This document shows positions 8,501 to 19,707 of a stretch of DNA of 64,000 nucleotides, piece by piece; position 1 is the first letter of the stretch; each line of letters begins with the position of its first letter. Source of the DNA: Prevotella sp. (GTDB lineage Bacteria > Bacteroidota > Bacteroidia > Bacteroidales > Bacteroidaceae); assembly GCA_017623655.1 (NCBI GenBank), contig JAGAON010000008.1:62001-126000 (forward strand). Reading direction: 5' to 3'. The notes beneath the pieces are model-generated. The model made no database searches. It worked only from the letters and a program-made list of their open reading frames with translations, and was not told the origin of the DNA. The position numbers and the translations under genes are program-made.

Positions 8501-10719
8501 AGTATCATCCTTACGTTGCCTTCTATCTCCGTTCCGGCCGCATTACGGCGCGATACGGTCACCGTTATTGCGGAATCGGCAAGTATCTCTCCCGGCATCA
8601 TGCACGACAGGTACGCCTCTCTGTTGCTGAGCGGCAGGGACATGGTGGCACTATGCGTCTCGCCGGCGTTGTCCGTAACGCTCGCTGTGGCGTCAATGCT
8701 GTAAAACCTCGGTGTCAGGAACGTGACATACGGCGGCATAACCATCGGCATCCTGATGCTGAACGTACCGTCGGCGGCTGTCACCACCGTGTCGTTCAGC
8801 AGCTGTCCGGCCACGTCTTCATAGCTGCGCCACCACCATTGCAGGTTTCTCCGCACGCTGTAAGCCACCTTTGCATTAGCCACAGGCACACCGCTGTAAG
8901 TGCGGGCAGTGCCTTTTACCGTCACGGTGTCGCCGCTGTTGTACCCCGTCCCGGGCTTCTCCAATGTCACCTCAAACGTCGGCCGCTTGTATTCCTCAAC
9001 CCTTATGTACGCCGTTCCGTGGCCGGCACGTATGAACCACGAGCCGTTACGTCCGCCGGAAGGCAGCCGGAACTCTACCGAAGCCGCACCGAAGCCGTCG
9101 GTAACGGCCTGTTTTTTCTCCACTTCATCGCTCATAGCGTCATATAAAACGACCTCCACCGTGTCGCCGTTTGCCGCCTTCACCTCCTTGCCTTGGTTCA
9201 CGGTGTAGTCCGTCAAGGCCACTTTCACGGTCTGACCGGGTCTGTATATGGCTCTGTCTGTGTAGATATTACAGCGTTTCTGCACCTCTTCCGCCTTGTT
9301 ATACGTATAGAAACAGTGTATCGGTTGCGGCTTCATAGCGGTGTCATCACCATTAGTGGCGTATATGCGGTAGTACTCTTTCACCGACGGCATGATGATT
9401 CCTCCCGTGCTGTTGGTCTTCACGACCTGATCCATCTGTCCATCCTTACGTGGCAGCAGGTGTACCGTAGCGCCGGGCACAGGATGTCCCGTGACAGCGT
9501 TCACCACCGCGATGTATGCACTGTTGTCATTAAGCGGAATATAAACCGGCATCAGGTCTGACACATACAGCTCCGCATTGTCCGCCTTTGTTTTCCCTTC
9601 CGTGTCGGCCACCGTAATCTTCCACGTGCCGAGAGGCAGCCGTCCAAGGCTCAATGAGTCATTTATCTCCTCGTATTCGTTACTTATCCTTATGGTCTTC
9701 TCATAGTTACGCACCATGTCAAAGCCCGTCTTCGCCTTCTTGTTGACACGTTTTAGCGTCACTTTCACGCCCTTGACGTTGCGCACTTCGTTCAGATGCA
9801 GCATCACGTCCTTATCCGTTGTCACCGTCTGCCGCCGCACTCTAAAATCTATTTGGGGGCAAGTCAATGAGTTGCGCCTGTTTCTCAGCGCATTATTCTC
9901 CCTCCATCCCGGCCAGCGGCGCAACGCCTCGTCTATCCATTCTACCTGCTTTCCCGGGTCTTCCCCATACATCCTATCCAGTTTCAGCTTTGCCAACGCG
10001 CCGCATTCGGGCAAGTCCCCATAGATGTTTATCAGCGAGTCCGTCTGCTGCAACGTTCCTTCATTTTTCATCCACAGGCCGACGGCAACGCAGGCTGCCT
10101 TTCTGTCCGCTGTGGAAGCGTAGTAATCATACAGCGCACGATACTGACCGGTGTGTATGGCGATAAGGCTTATGAGATTATCACCAAAGTATCGGCTGCC
10201 ATTCTCTTGCTCTATGAGCGGCTTGTAGGCCGGTGCACCATTATTTTTAATGTACTCGCGCGCGTCATTAGAAGCGAGCAGCGAATCCACACGGGGTGCT
10301 CCGAACTGCCAGTACATCGTGGTCTGACAGATAGCGGCCATCACTCCGTTGGTTTTCTGCCACTCTTTACGTTTTGCGGATATTCTTTCCATCGCCGCCT
10401 TTGCCGAATCCGTGGAGACAGAAAGATACGTGTTACACTCCTGTATCATTGCATACAGCAGGTCGCCATAGCTTTTCTGCCGCTCTGCCTTGGCCTGAAT
10501 ACGGTGCAATATGGCTATGGCAGTCTTGGGATGGTCTTTCTTTTGGGCGGCGGAATAATCATTCCACAACTTCTTCATCGTCACATTGTCTCCATAAGCC
10601 ATCCCGCTTGTCGCTATCATAAGCCCCATGACCACTCCCTTTGCCGCCTTGGCTGCAAAGGGAGTGGTCATGCTTAACGCTTCCGTTATTCCTGAAAACA
10701 GGTCTGTCACTTTCTTCAT
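5518..10719 (-). CDS. Bacterial alpha-2-macroglobulin-like protein (MG2/A2M/thioester-like domains)
   Basis: A 1733-residue exported protein related to alpha-2-macroglobulins, which trap proteases. A hydrophobic stretch GVVMGLMIATSGMAYG (about residues 28-43) is the export signal, with an unusually long N-terminal extension. The MG2-type region contains YTDRAIYRPGQTVKVALTDY. The A2M region begins near residue 1075 (LRSDFAETAFFMPAVMTDEKG) and is followed by LMVQPNMPRFLRHGDNATIAATV. At the thioester position the sequence is C1294-K-S-Q1297, retaining Cys and Gln but replacing the usual Glu. The alpha/alpha TED-like region (DGSFSWWQGMDGSVYMTSAVV) follows. No lipobox is seen. Codons 17-31 lie in a perfect inverted repeat, so the true start could be Met17 (10671) instead of Met1. 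Confidence 0.9.
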   Translation of the reverse strand: MKKVTDLFSGITEALSMTTPFAAKAAKGVVMGLMIATSGMAYGDNVTMKKLWNDYSAAQKKDHPKTAIAILHRIQAKAERQKSYGDLLYAMIQECNTYLSVSTDSAKAAMERISAKRKEWQKTNGVMAAICQTTMYWQFGAPRVDSLLASNDAREYIKNNGAPAYKPLIEQENGSRYFGDNLISLIAIHTGQYRALYDYYASTADRKAACVAVGLWMKNEGTLQQTDSLINIYGDLPECGALAKLKLDRMYGEDPGKQVEWIDEALRRWPGWRENNALRNRRNSLTCPQIDFRVRRQTVTTDKDVMLHLNEVRNVKGVKVTLKRVNKKAKTGFDMVRNYEKTIRISNEYEEINDSLSLGRLPLGTWKITVADTEGKTKADNAELYVSDLMPVYIPLNDNSAYIAVVNAVTGHPVPGATVHLLPRKDGQMDQVVKTNSTGGIIMPSVKEYYRIYATNGDDTAMKPQPIHCFYTYNKAEEVQKRCNIYTDRAIYRPGQTVKVALTDYTVNQGKEVKAANGDTVEVVLYDAMSDEVEKKQAVTDGFGAASVEFRLPSGGRNGSWFIRAGHGTAYIRVEEYKRPTFEVTLEKPGTGYNSGDTVTVKGTARTYSGVPVANAKVAYSVRRNLQWWWRSYEDVAGQLLNDTVVTAADGTFSIRMPMVMPPYVTFLTPRFYSIDATASVTDNAGETHSATMSLPLSNREAYLSCMMPGEILADSAITVTVSRRNAAGTEIEGNVRMILDGVEQGMAEANKPYALAPSIPSGEHILMAICGEDTVKNTFVAFRKSDVRPMKYTRQWCYQSAQSFPADGGDVWIQIGSSDEDVHVFYTVYADDRMIKCGSKRISNENITQTLSYKEEYGDGLTIAVAWVKDGTLYTRNIVLRRPLPEKKLNMEWETFRDRLVPGQKEQWAVRITNPDGTPAKARMMAVLYDKSLDQLAKHTWNFADIRYLSLPYIHWGAPLTTSAGGYAGGSYKYLTYQSLRFTHFADGIVCFSEEDMPLYSAGNVATTTRGGKTMQFGSMAMANKEVLREVKVASPMAAIGSFDVAGNDEEGEVLRAKEVIPQAEVEEEMIPLRSDFAETAFFMPAVMTDEKGIATVRFTLPESVTTWRFMALAHDETMRNATLAADAVAQKKLMVQPNMPRFLRHGDNATIAATVANLSDKAQNIKVTMTVLDAETEEKILAYTQKVAVKNGETGVVTFPVDAAKMPEGTYICRITAQGAEHTDGEQRYIAVLSDEEIITATAAYTFINPTDTVLSFSDMIPETVRKAHLKVDYVDNPAWLMMETLPEIAECKSQNAISLVTALYANRVAASLKWSENKADSILNALRQLQNSDGSFSWWQGMDGSVYMTSAVVKTLARLNKLCGRQADTRQMLDNAFRFMQKEMDKDVRRMRQQEKKYGVTITYTHLDWLYSLALEGRKGGSSADYLLSHVAKDAVKSDMATKAVAAIVLANNGKKSDARTFVESIKQHTVYRKDVGRYFDSFRAAYSWCDYRIPTQTMAIEAMREVTPKDRSTIAEMQRWLLSSKRTQEWGNPYNTVNAVHAFFGGDVAVLKYEKGKQVLADKDITAKNATVTLHKQSDCESWAAAYVTFRQKAADVKATATGISVKREVLVNGAEAADGNVKIGDRVTVRITVTADRDYDFVSVTDNKAACLEPVAAVSGYRNGCYQEVKDAATAFHFNQMAKGTHVVQADYYVDRAGDYRSGTVTAECAYANEFRGVAPSYDIKIRK
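10627..10672. repeat. Perfect 18-bp inverted repeat inside the A2M signal-peptide coding region
   Basis: Left arm 10627-10644 (CATGACCACTCCCTTTGC) and right arm 10655-10672 are exact reverse complements with a 10-base loop. In the minus-strand mRNA this forms a very stable hairpin over codons 17-31, and both arms contain an in-frame ATG (Met17 and Met31). Confidence 0.9.
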
Positions 10720-10792
10720 CTCTTTTACATTACTCGTTTATGAAAACGCCTGTTGCAAGGCATTGAAAATCAAGGGTTGCCACACGCCGCCG

Positions 10793-10875
10793 CAAAAGGG
10801 TGCCGATTACGCTGCAATCAGGTGCTGATTATCATGTAAAAGAGGCCTGATTACACTGTAATCAGCACCCTTTTA
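10793..10875. repeat. 22-bp modular repeat array, copy 2 (four units)
   Basis: Four 22-bp units between the stop of the Mrp gene and the start of the A2M gene. The third unit is diverged (AAAAGAGGCC). The array ends AATCAGCACCCTTTTAC. Confidence 0.9.
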
Positions 10876-10931
10876 CTTTCAGCCCCGATAACGATGGCTG
10901 CCATAGTGCATAAAACTTCGCCGCACGAGGC

Positions 10932-12032
10932 TTATGACTTTGTCCGTACCCTCTCCGTCTTTGCCATCTCGGCATTGCGTCTGTTCGTCACCGTCACCAC
11001 GCTTTGCGCAAGCGACAGGAACGCCTGACCAACGGGAGAGGCCACGTCCAATGCGGCGGGAGTACCCTGATCGCCGTTCTCGCAGATGCTCTGCACGACG
11101 GGAATCTGCGCCAACAGCGGCACATTCATTTCCGCCGCAAGGTTCTTACAGCCTTCCTTGCCGAAGATGTAGTACTTGTTCTCCGGCAGTTCAGCCGGCG
11201 TAAACCACGCCATATTCTCCACAAGACCGAGAATCGGCACGTTGACCTTGTCGTTGGTGTACATATCTATGCCCTTCCTCGCATCCGCCAAAGCCACCTG
11301 CTGCGGCGTGCTGACGATGATGGCGCCCGTAATTGACAGCGTCTGCAAGAGCGAGAGGTGTATGTCGGAAGTGCCGGGAGGCGTGTCGAGGACAAGGTAA
11401 TCCAGCGGTCCCCAGTCGGCATCGGCTATCAACTGCTTCAATGCGCTGCACGCCATGCCGCCCCTCCACAGCGTGGCGGTGTTCTTGTTGACGAAGAAAC
11501 CGATGGACAACAGTTTCACGCCATACTGCTCCAGCGGCTCTATCAACTGCCGCCCGTCTTTCTCCACGGCGTAAGGGCGCGCCTCTTCAAGGCCGAACAT
11601 CTTGGGCATGGACGGCCCGAAGATGTCCGTATCGAGCAGTCCCACGGAGTAACCCAGCCTTGCCAGCGATATGGCGAGGTTGGCACTGACGGTGCTTTTG
11701 CCCACGCCGCCCTTGCCGGAACTTACCGCTATGATGTTCTTCACGTCCGGAAGCAGGTTGTCATCGGACGGTCTCGGGGCGGACTTGAACTCCGTCTTCA
11801 CCGTCACCTCCACGTCCTTGGACACGTGGTAGTGTATCGCCGCCTCGGCAGCCTTGACCGTTGATTTCAGGAACGGGTCCGTCTCGCGCGGGAACACGAG
11901 TATTATCTCCACCTTCATGCCGTCTATCTTCGGCTGGTCGGCGAGCATATCACTCTCTATAAGGTTCTTCTTCGTACCGGCGTATGTCACCGTCGCCAGT
12001 GCGTCTGTTATCAGTTTCGGATATAGTGTCAT
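10932..12032 (-). CDS. apbC: Mrp/NBP35-type ATP-binding protein (iron-sulfur carrier)
   Basis: A 366-residue P-loop ATPase of the Mrp/ApbC family, thought to carry or deliver Fe-S clusters in the cytoplasm. Residues 1-90 resemble the DUF59/MIP18 domain (MTLYPKLITDALATV). The deviant Walker A is SSGKGGVGKSTVSANLA at about residue 105, followed by LLDTDIFGPSMPKMFGL and the Walker B LDTPPGTSDIHLSL. The C-terminal CxxC pair of the E. coli protein is not seen. The open frame continues 35 codons upstream to 12137, but that part overlaps GC-rich repeat DNA; the ATG at 12032 matches the family start and is preferred. It lies downstream of xseB. Confidence 0.92.
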   Translation of the reverse strand: MTLYPKLITDALATVTYAGTKKNLIESDMLADQPKIDGMKVEIILVFPRETDPFLKSTVKAAEAAIHYHVSKDVEVTVKTEFKSAPRPSDDNLLPDVKNIIAVSSGKGGVGKSTVSANLAISLARLGYSVGLLDTDIFGPSMPKMFGLEEARPYAVEKDGRQLIEPLEQYGVKLLSIGFFVNKNTATLWRGGMACSALKQLIADADWGPLDYLVLDTPPGTSDIHLSLLQTLSITGAIIVSTPQQVALADARKGIDMYTNDKVNVPILGLVENMAWFTPAELPENKYYIFGKEGCKNLAAEMNVPLLAQIPVVQSICENGDQGTPAALDVASPVGQAFLSLAQSVVTVTNRRNAEMAKTERVRTKS

Positions 12033-12044
12033 ATCGGTTGTTTT

Positions 12045-12200
12045 GTTGAAGCCCCCTCCGGCTTCCCCGATGGGGGAAAGATTGTGCGACGGAACACACG
12101 TTATTCCTGTCTTCTTCTCCCCGCATTGTGGAGTCAAAGGGTGGCTGTTATGGTTTATCTGGTTACGTTTCTCCCCCTCGGGGGAGTCAGAAGGGGGCTG
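12045..12200. repeat. GC-rich inverted-repeat element between xseB and mrp
   Basis: Two facing GC-rich palindromes, GCCCCCTCCGGCTTCCCC with GATGGGGGAAAG, and CTCCCCCTCGGGGGAGTC with AGAAGGGGGCTG. They resemble the elements at 1441-1522 and 28408-28437. The region fills the whole gap and is transcribed from the xseB side. Confidence 0.6.
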
Positions 12201-12395
12201 TTACCCAAGTATCTTCTTTATCTCCTCGTCGGTCTTGGTGAGTTTGTCACGGCACGCCTTTATGATTTTCTTGGCCGTTTTCAGTTCTTCCGTCATGGCA
12301 TCGACATCCATTTCGCCGTTCTCCATCCTGCCGACGATACTTTCCAGCTGCTTCATGGCAGCCTCATAACTGGGTTCTTTTTTCTTTTCCGGCAT
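12201..12395 (-). CDS. xseB: Exodeoxyribonuclease VII small subunit
   Basis: Small subunit of exonuclease VII, which degrades single-stranded DNA from both ends. The 64 residues are almost all helix, and SYEAAMKQLESIVGRMENG followed by an acidic second helix is diagnostic of XseB. The length matches the family (60-80). Unusually, its partner xseA lies 4.5 kb away (16888-18225) with an AlkD-like gene and lacZ between them. A good promoter lies directly upstream, divergent from that of the AlkD-like gene. Confidence 0.95.
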   Translation of the reverse strand: MPEKKKEPSYEAAMKQLESIVGRMENGEMDVDAMTEELKTAKKIIKACRDKLTKTDEEIKKILG

Positions 12396-12420
12396 TGTCT
12401 TATCACGTTTTTTCAGTTTA

Positions 12421-12451
12421 CAAAATTACGAATAACTTTCCACGCCGCCAA
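12421..12451 (-). promoter_or_regulatory. Bacteroidetes-type promoter of xseB
   Basis: Read on the minus strand: TTG at 12449-12451, a 20-base spacer, then TAATTTTG at 12421-12428 (TAnnTTTG), 26 bases before the xseB ATG. Confidence 0.75.
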
Positions 12452-12503
12452 ATTTTTTAACATATAATAATAAGGGTTCGGAAGGACTTTCACGCACATT
12501 CTC

Positions 12504-12534
12504 TTGCACTGTCAAACGAAAAGCCATACCTTTG
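12504..12534 (+). promoter_or_regulatory. Bacteroidetes-type promoter of the AlkD-like gene
   Basis: TTG at 12504-12506, a 20-base spacer, then TACCTTTG at 12527-12534, 36 bases before the chosen ATG at 12571. It lies inside the extended open frame and so argues against the upstream start at 12532. Confidence 0.78.
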
Positions 12535-12570
12535 CAGGCAACAGACAGAAAAAACATAAAGGAACGGAAT

Positions 12571-13260
12571 ATGATACAGTACATACGTCAGCGGCTGTTC
12601 GCCCTGCAAGACATGAAATACAAGGACTTCCAGTGCAAGCTGATGCCCGGAATACCGCCTGAGAAAGTCATTGGCGTGCGCACTCCAGCACTCCGCAAAC
12701 TGGCGAAAGAACTGTCATCGCACGCCAATATCAACGAGTTTCTCACGGCTTTGCCACACGATTACTATGACGAGACGAACCTTCACGGCTTCATCATCTC
12801 CGAAGTAAAGGATTATGGACGCTGCATGACGGAGGTGGAGCGTCTCCTGCCCTTCGTTGACAACTGGGCTACGTGCGACCTTCTGTCTCCAAAAGCGTTC
12901 AAGCCAAAGGGAAATCACGCAATGTTAATCAACGACACAATGCGCTGGATGCAGTCCTCCGAGCCGTTCACCATACGTTTCGGTATGGAGACCCTGATGC
13001 GGTATTTCCTTGATGAAGAGTTCCTGCCTGAATATCCCGCACGTGTTGCCGCCGTGAAGAATGACCACTACTATGTCCGTATGATGCAGGCATGGTTCTT
13101 CGCCACCGCCCTTGCGAAGCAGTGGGACACCACTATACCTTATATTATGGGGCAACGGCTGGAGCGATGGACGCACAACAAGGCCATACAGAAGGCTGTC
13201 GAGAGTTACAGAATCACCAAGGAACAGAAAGAACAGCTGCGGACGCTGAGGATAAAATAA
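12571..13260 (+). CDS. AlkD-like DNA alkylation repair protein
   Basis: A 229-residue all-helical HEAT-repeat protein of the AlkC/AlkD DNA glycosylase type, which removes positively charged alkylated bases without base flipping. The motif FVDNWATCDLLSPKAF contains Trp99 and Asp103 with the W-x3-D spacing of the AlkD catalytic pair. The C-terminal part (NDHYYVRMMQAWFFATALAKQWD) is characteristic of the family. The start at 12571 is preferred because a TACCTTTG promoter sits at 12527-12534. The gene stands alone on the plus strand between xseB and lacZ and converges on lacZ with a 40-base gap. Confidence 0.9.
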   Translation: MIQYIRQRLFALQDMKYKDFQCKLMPGIPPEKVIGVRTPALRKLAKELSSHANINEFLTALPHDYYDETNLHGFIISEVKDYGRCMTEVERLLPFVDNWATCDLLSPKAFKPKGNHAMLINDTMRWMQSSEPFTIRFGMETLMRYFLDEEFLPEYPARVAAVKNDHYYVRMMQAWFFATALAKQWDTTIPYIMGQRLERWTHNKAIQKAVESYRITKEQKEQLRTLRIK

Positions 13261-13300
13261 CCGTTATCCGCCGTCAACAACCGTTCTTCGCACCGTCATG

Positions 13301-16258
<2,958 letters not shown>

Positions 16259-16315
16259 TTAATGAATAGATTATGCCAAAGCCGTTTCCGTCTTAACGAC
16301 TTTTATTTCCGCCGA

Positions 16316-16346
16316 CAAAAGTAAGTTTTTTTTCTCATTTCACCAA
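16316..16346 (-). promoter_or_regulatory. Bacteroidetes-type promoter of lacZ
   Basis: On the minus strand TTG at 16344-16346, a 20-base spacer and TACTTTTG at 16316-16323. This implies a leader of about 65 bases before the lacZ ATG. Confidence 0.7.
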
Positions 16347-16652
16347 CCACAACTTACGTGTTTTTGTTCAAAACAGCGTTATTTTACCATAGAAAAACGA
16401 TAAAAGGCCAAGCCACGCCATACGTTTCCCCGCAAAGGACAGCGGAGAAAAAGCCGCCAAACGCATCTCGTTCCTTTTTTATCCAAGGTTTCTCACGACA
16501 CGGCACGCGCAAAAACAGAAAACTCTTTCTGCCGTGTTAAATCGGTTTCGGCTGACTACAACGCCACAAAAAGCCTCATGCGCCCAGAACGCCCGTAACG
16601 CGCCAAAAATCGAATGCCGTTTTTGCGGGATTTGAAAGAAATGTGTTTTCTG

Positions 16653-16716
16653 TGCAATCAGGCCTCTTTTACACTGCAATCAGCACCTGACTGCAGTGTG
16701 ATTCGGTGCTTTTCAC
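16653..16716. repeat. 22-bp modular repeat array, copy 3 (three diverged units)
   Basis: Three units at 22-bp steps, the most diverged copy in the window (AATCAGGCCTCTTTTAC, AATCAGCACCTGACTGC, GATTCGGTGCTTTTCAC). It lies downstream of xseA. Confidence 0.75.
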
Positions 16717-16742
16717 ATTGACAGGACATCGTTTTCACAGAC

Positions 16743-16773
16743 AAAAAAGCCGTGTTTTCCGTTGGAAAACACG
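16743..16773 (-). terminator. Intrinsic terminator after xseA
   Basis: Perfect 10-bp stem CGTGTTTTCC (16751-16760) with its complement at 16764-16773 and a 3-base loop. On the minus strand GC and six T follow. It lies 115 bases past the xseA stop. Confidence 0.75.
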
Positions 16774-16887
16774 ACAAACGACTGTTGGAAGAGATATATT
16801 TTCGGTCATTAAGGAAACTTTAACATTTGGAGCATACCTGCATTTAACAGAATAGGCAATCGATAATGTTTCATTCAAGAAGTTCTG

Positions 16888-18225
16888 TCACTCTTTCACC
16901 ACCGCCCCTACCTTGCCGGACGCGAGCATGATTGTGACCTCGTCGCCTGCCGAAAGCCGGCGGGAATCGGTGACTGCCTTGCCCTCAAACATGGTGATGG
17001 AATATCCGCGGCGCAGTATGTTGACCGGGTTAACGGCCTCCACACGCTGCCCAAGCATCGCAAGACGGTGGCGCGCACGCTCCATCGCCCCCGCCGCAAG
17101 CAACGGAAGACGGTCTGACAGCATGGCCATGCGGTTGCGTTCATACATCAGCCGGGCGGACGCGGCGTGGGAAAGACGCACCGAACACTGTTCAAGGCGG
17201 TTGGCTTCACGCGTGGTGCGCAACACGACCGCCGAGGACAGACGCTGCTCAAGACGCTGCACCGCAAAACGTTCCTGCTGCATACGCCGGCCGACATATT
17301 GCGTGACACGCCGCGAACAATCGTCTATACGCTCCAACGTGGCGGCGAGGTTGTCTATCAGGAAGGCCGCCACGGCCGTCGGTGTCTTCTGACTTACGCA
17401 GGCAACGAAGTCAAGAACCGAACGGTCACGGTCGTGACCGATGCCCGTAATGACCGGCAACGGGAAGTTGGCAACATTTTCCGCCAGCGGAAGAGTGTCG
17501 AAACCGGAGAGGTCGGCGGTGCTTCCCCCACCCCTTATTATAACCACCACGTCGAACATATCCGCCTGTCCGTTGACGACTTCAAGTGCTTGTATCACGC
17601 TGTCCTGCACCTGTTCCCCCTGCATGACGGCCGGAAAGAGCTGCGTGCGGAACTTGAAGCCGTACTCATTGGCCGACAGCTGGTTGCAGAAGTCACCGTA
17701 ACCCGCCGCCGTGGCACTGGAAATGACGGCTATGCGGAGGGCGAAGGGCGGGATGTCGAGTGTCTTGTTCATGTCAATCACCCCCTGTTCACGCAGAATC
17801 CGCAGTATTTCCTGCCTCCGCCGCGCCATGTCTCCCATGGTATATGAAGGGTCTATGTCCGTCACCACCCACGAAAAGCCGTATGCCTCGTGGAAATTGG
17901 CGTGCAGACGCAGCAGGACTTTCTGTCCGGAGAGCAACGGCTGGCCAGTGGCGGACATGAATTTCGGCAGCAACCGCATCCATGTGTTGCGCCAGCAGCA
18001 TGCCCGCGCCTGCGCAACGGGCGTATTGGTACGGTCGTCCTTCTCCACAAGTTCCATGTAACAGTGGCCGTGACTCTCGCGGACGCTTGCCAACTCCACC
18101 GTGACCCAATAATCATCGGGCATGGAAAGTTCTATGACCTCGCGCACAAGGCCGTTGAGTTGAGACAACGTAAGCGGCGAAGCGGACGGCGGAGCGGTGT
18201 CGTATGGTATGTCGTCAAAATACAT
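16888..18225 (-). CDS. xseA: Exodeoxyribonuclease VII large subunit
   Basis: Catalytic subunit of exonuclease VII, 445 residues. An N-terminal OB-fold (SPLTLSQLNGLVREVIE, then WVTVELASVRESHGHCYMELVE) is followed by the catalytic region with IAVISSATAAGYGDFCNQL, VVIIRGGGSTADLSGFD and PVITGIGHDRDRSVLDFVAC. A long coiled-coil follows, then the C-terminal NILRRGYSITMFEGKAVTDS. The frame is open to 18351, but a TATCTTTG promoter at 18258-18265 lies inside that extension, so the ATG at 18225 is the start. The gene is divergent from the MATE gene. Its partner xseB is separated from it by two unrelated genes. Confidence 0.95.
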   Translation of the reverse strand: MYFDDIPYDTAPPSASPLTLSQLNGLVREVIELSMPDDYWVTVELASVRESHGHCYMELVEKDDRTNTPVAQARACCWRNTWMRLLPKFMSATGQPLLSGQKVLLRLHANFHEAYGFSWVVTDIDPSYTMGDMARRRQEILRILREQGVIDMNKTLDIPPFALRIAVISSATAAGYGDFCNQLSANEYGFKFRTQLFPAVMQGEQVQDSVIQALEVVNGQADMFDVVVIIRGGGSTADLSGFDTLPLAENVANFPLPVITGIGHDRDRSVLDFVACVSQKTPTAVAAFLIDNLAATLERIDDCSRRVTQYVGRRMQQERFAVQRLEQRLSSAVVLRTTREANRLEQCSVRLSHAASARLMYERNRMAMLSDRLPLLAAGAMERARHRLAMLGQRVEAVNPVNILRRGYSITMFEGKAVTDSRRLSAGDEVTIMLASGKVGAVVKE

Positions 18226-18257
18226 TTGTTTTGCGTTTTTAATAAGATTATCTCCTG

Positions 18258-18289
18258 CAAAGATACTTGAAAAACGCAAGACGACAAAA
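18258..18289 (-). promoter_or_regulatory. Bacteroidetes-type promoter of xseA
   Basis: TTTTG on the minus strand at 18285-18289 (TTG at 18285-18287), a 19-base spacer, TATCTTTG at 18258-18265. It lies back to back with the MATE promoter 16 bases away. Confidence 0.8.
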
Positions 18290-18305
18290 CTTTTCTTGGT
18301 GTTTG

Positions 18306-18337
18306 TTTTGCAATGAGATAAAAAATGAGTAACTTTG
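18306..18337 (+). promoter_or_regulatory. Bacteroidetes-type promoter of the first MATE gene
   Basis: TTTTG at 18306-18310, a 19-base spacer, TAACTTTG at 18330-18337. It gives a leader of about 15-20 bases before the ATG at 18359. Confidence 0.8.
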
Positions 18338-18358
18338 CACTGATTATTCATTATTTAT

Positions 18359-19699
18359 ATGAGCAACAAACAAGCAGCATTGGAACTTGGCACAAAGCCG
18401 ATCGGCACACTGCTGGCGCAATACGCACTGCCGGCAATAGTGGCAATGGTGGCATCCTCGCTGTATAATATGATAGACAGCATATTCATCGGTCAGGGTG
18501 TCGGCGCACTGGCAATATCCGGTCTTGCCATAACGTTTCCGTTCATGAACCTCTCCGCCGCTTTCGGCGCGGCCATAGGAGTGGGCTCCTCCACCTTTCT
18601 CAGCGTGAAGTTGGGGCAGCGTGACTACGGCATCGCCAACAGCATCCTCGGCAACTGCGTGATGCTGAACATACTGGTGGGCATTGTCTTCGGCGGCGTA
18701 TGCCTGCTGTTCCTCGAACCTATATTGCGTTTCTTCGGCGCAAGCGCCTATACCATGCCCTACGCAAAGGACTACATGGAGATTATCCTGCTGGGCAACG
18801 CCGTGACACACCTGTACCTTGGGCTGAACGCCGTGCTGAGAGCGGCCGGCAAACCGAAGATGGCCATGTATCTGACGATATTCACCGTCATTCTGAACGC
18901 CGTGCTTGACCCGCTGTTCATCTACACTTTCAGGCTGGGAATACGCGGTGCGGCATACGCCACGGTGCTGTCGCAGCTGGTGGCTCTGGGCTGGCAGTGG
19001 ATGCTGTTCAGCAAGAAAAGCGAGCTACTGCACTTCGATTACGACAAATTCAAGATTAAAAAGCGTATCGTAAGCAGCATCGTAAGCATAGGCATCTCAC
19101 CGTTTTCCATGAATGCCTGCGCCTGCCTTGTGGTGATTTTCATCAACAACACGCTTGCGGACTATGGCGGCGACATGGCTGTCGGGGCATACGGCATAGC
19201 CAACCGCGTGGCGTTCGTGTTCGTAATGGTTACATTTGGCGTATGTCAGGGTATGCAGCCGATAGCCGGTTACAACTACGGGGCGCAGAATTACAGCCGT
19301 CTGAAAGAGGTGTTGAGGCTGTCTGTCATGGCGGGCACCGCCGTTTGCGCCTTCGGTTTCCTCATAGCCATGGCCTGCCCAAGGCTGGTTGCCAGACTGT
19401 TCACCACGGATGAAGCGCTGATAGCCATGTCTGTCACCGCCCTGCGGTACATCATGGCCATGTTCATAATAGTAGGTGCGCAGATGGTGATAACCAACTT
19501 CTTCCAGTCCATAGGCAAAGCCAAGGTGAGCATATTCCTCAGTCTGTCCCGGCAACTGATATTTCTTGTGCCGGCACTCATGGTGCTGCCGAAGGTGATG
19601 GGACTTGACGGCGTATGGCTTGCCATGCCCCTGTCTGACGCAATAGCGGCGATAATGGCATACGGAATGTTGTGGATGTATATGAAAAAACTGAAATAA
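18359..19699 (+). CDS. MATE family efflux transporter
   Basis: A 446-residue inner-membrane multidrug/toxin exporter, driven by H+ or Na+, with about 12 transmembrane helices in two similar halves. Family landmarks are the N-terminal LGTKPIGTLLAQYALPAIVAM, IFIGQGVGALAISGLAITFP, and in the second half VAFVFVMVTFGVCQGMQPIAGYNYGA. The substrate is unknown. It starts a plus-strand run (MATE, cytidylate-kinase-like, PurT, YeiH, TrmO, GH28) with short gaps. A second MATE protein of similar length lies at 25007-26350, but the two differ clearly in sequence and are not a recent duplication. Confidence 0.93.
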   Translation: MSNKQAALELGTKPIGTLLAQYALPAIVAMVASSLYNMIDSIFIGQGVGALAISGLAITFPFMNLSAAFGAAIGVGSSTFLSVKLGQRDYGIANSILGNCVMLNILVGIVFGGVCLLFLEPILRFFGASAYTMPYAKDYMEIILLGNAVTHLYLGLNAVLRAAGKPKMAMYLTIFTVILNAVLDPLFIYTFRLGIRGAAYATVLSQLVALGWQWMLFSKKSELLHFDYDKFKIKKRIVSSIVSIGISPFSMNACACLVVIFINNTLADYGGDMAVGAYGIANRVAFVFVMVTFGVCQGMQPIAGYNYGAQNYSRLKEVLRLSVMAGTAVCAFGFLIAMACPRLVARLFTTDEALIAMSVTALRYIMAMFIIVGAQMVITNFFQSIGKAKVSIFLSLSRQLIFLVPALMVLPKVMGLDGVWLAMPLSDAIAAIMAYGMLWMYMKKLK

Positions 19700-19707
19700 A
19701 AGCCCGA

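Noticed and set aside
12033..12137. Upstream start of the Mrp gene adding 35 residues
   Set aside because: The extension is translated GC-rich repeat DNA and does not resemble the DUF59 domain start.
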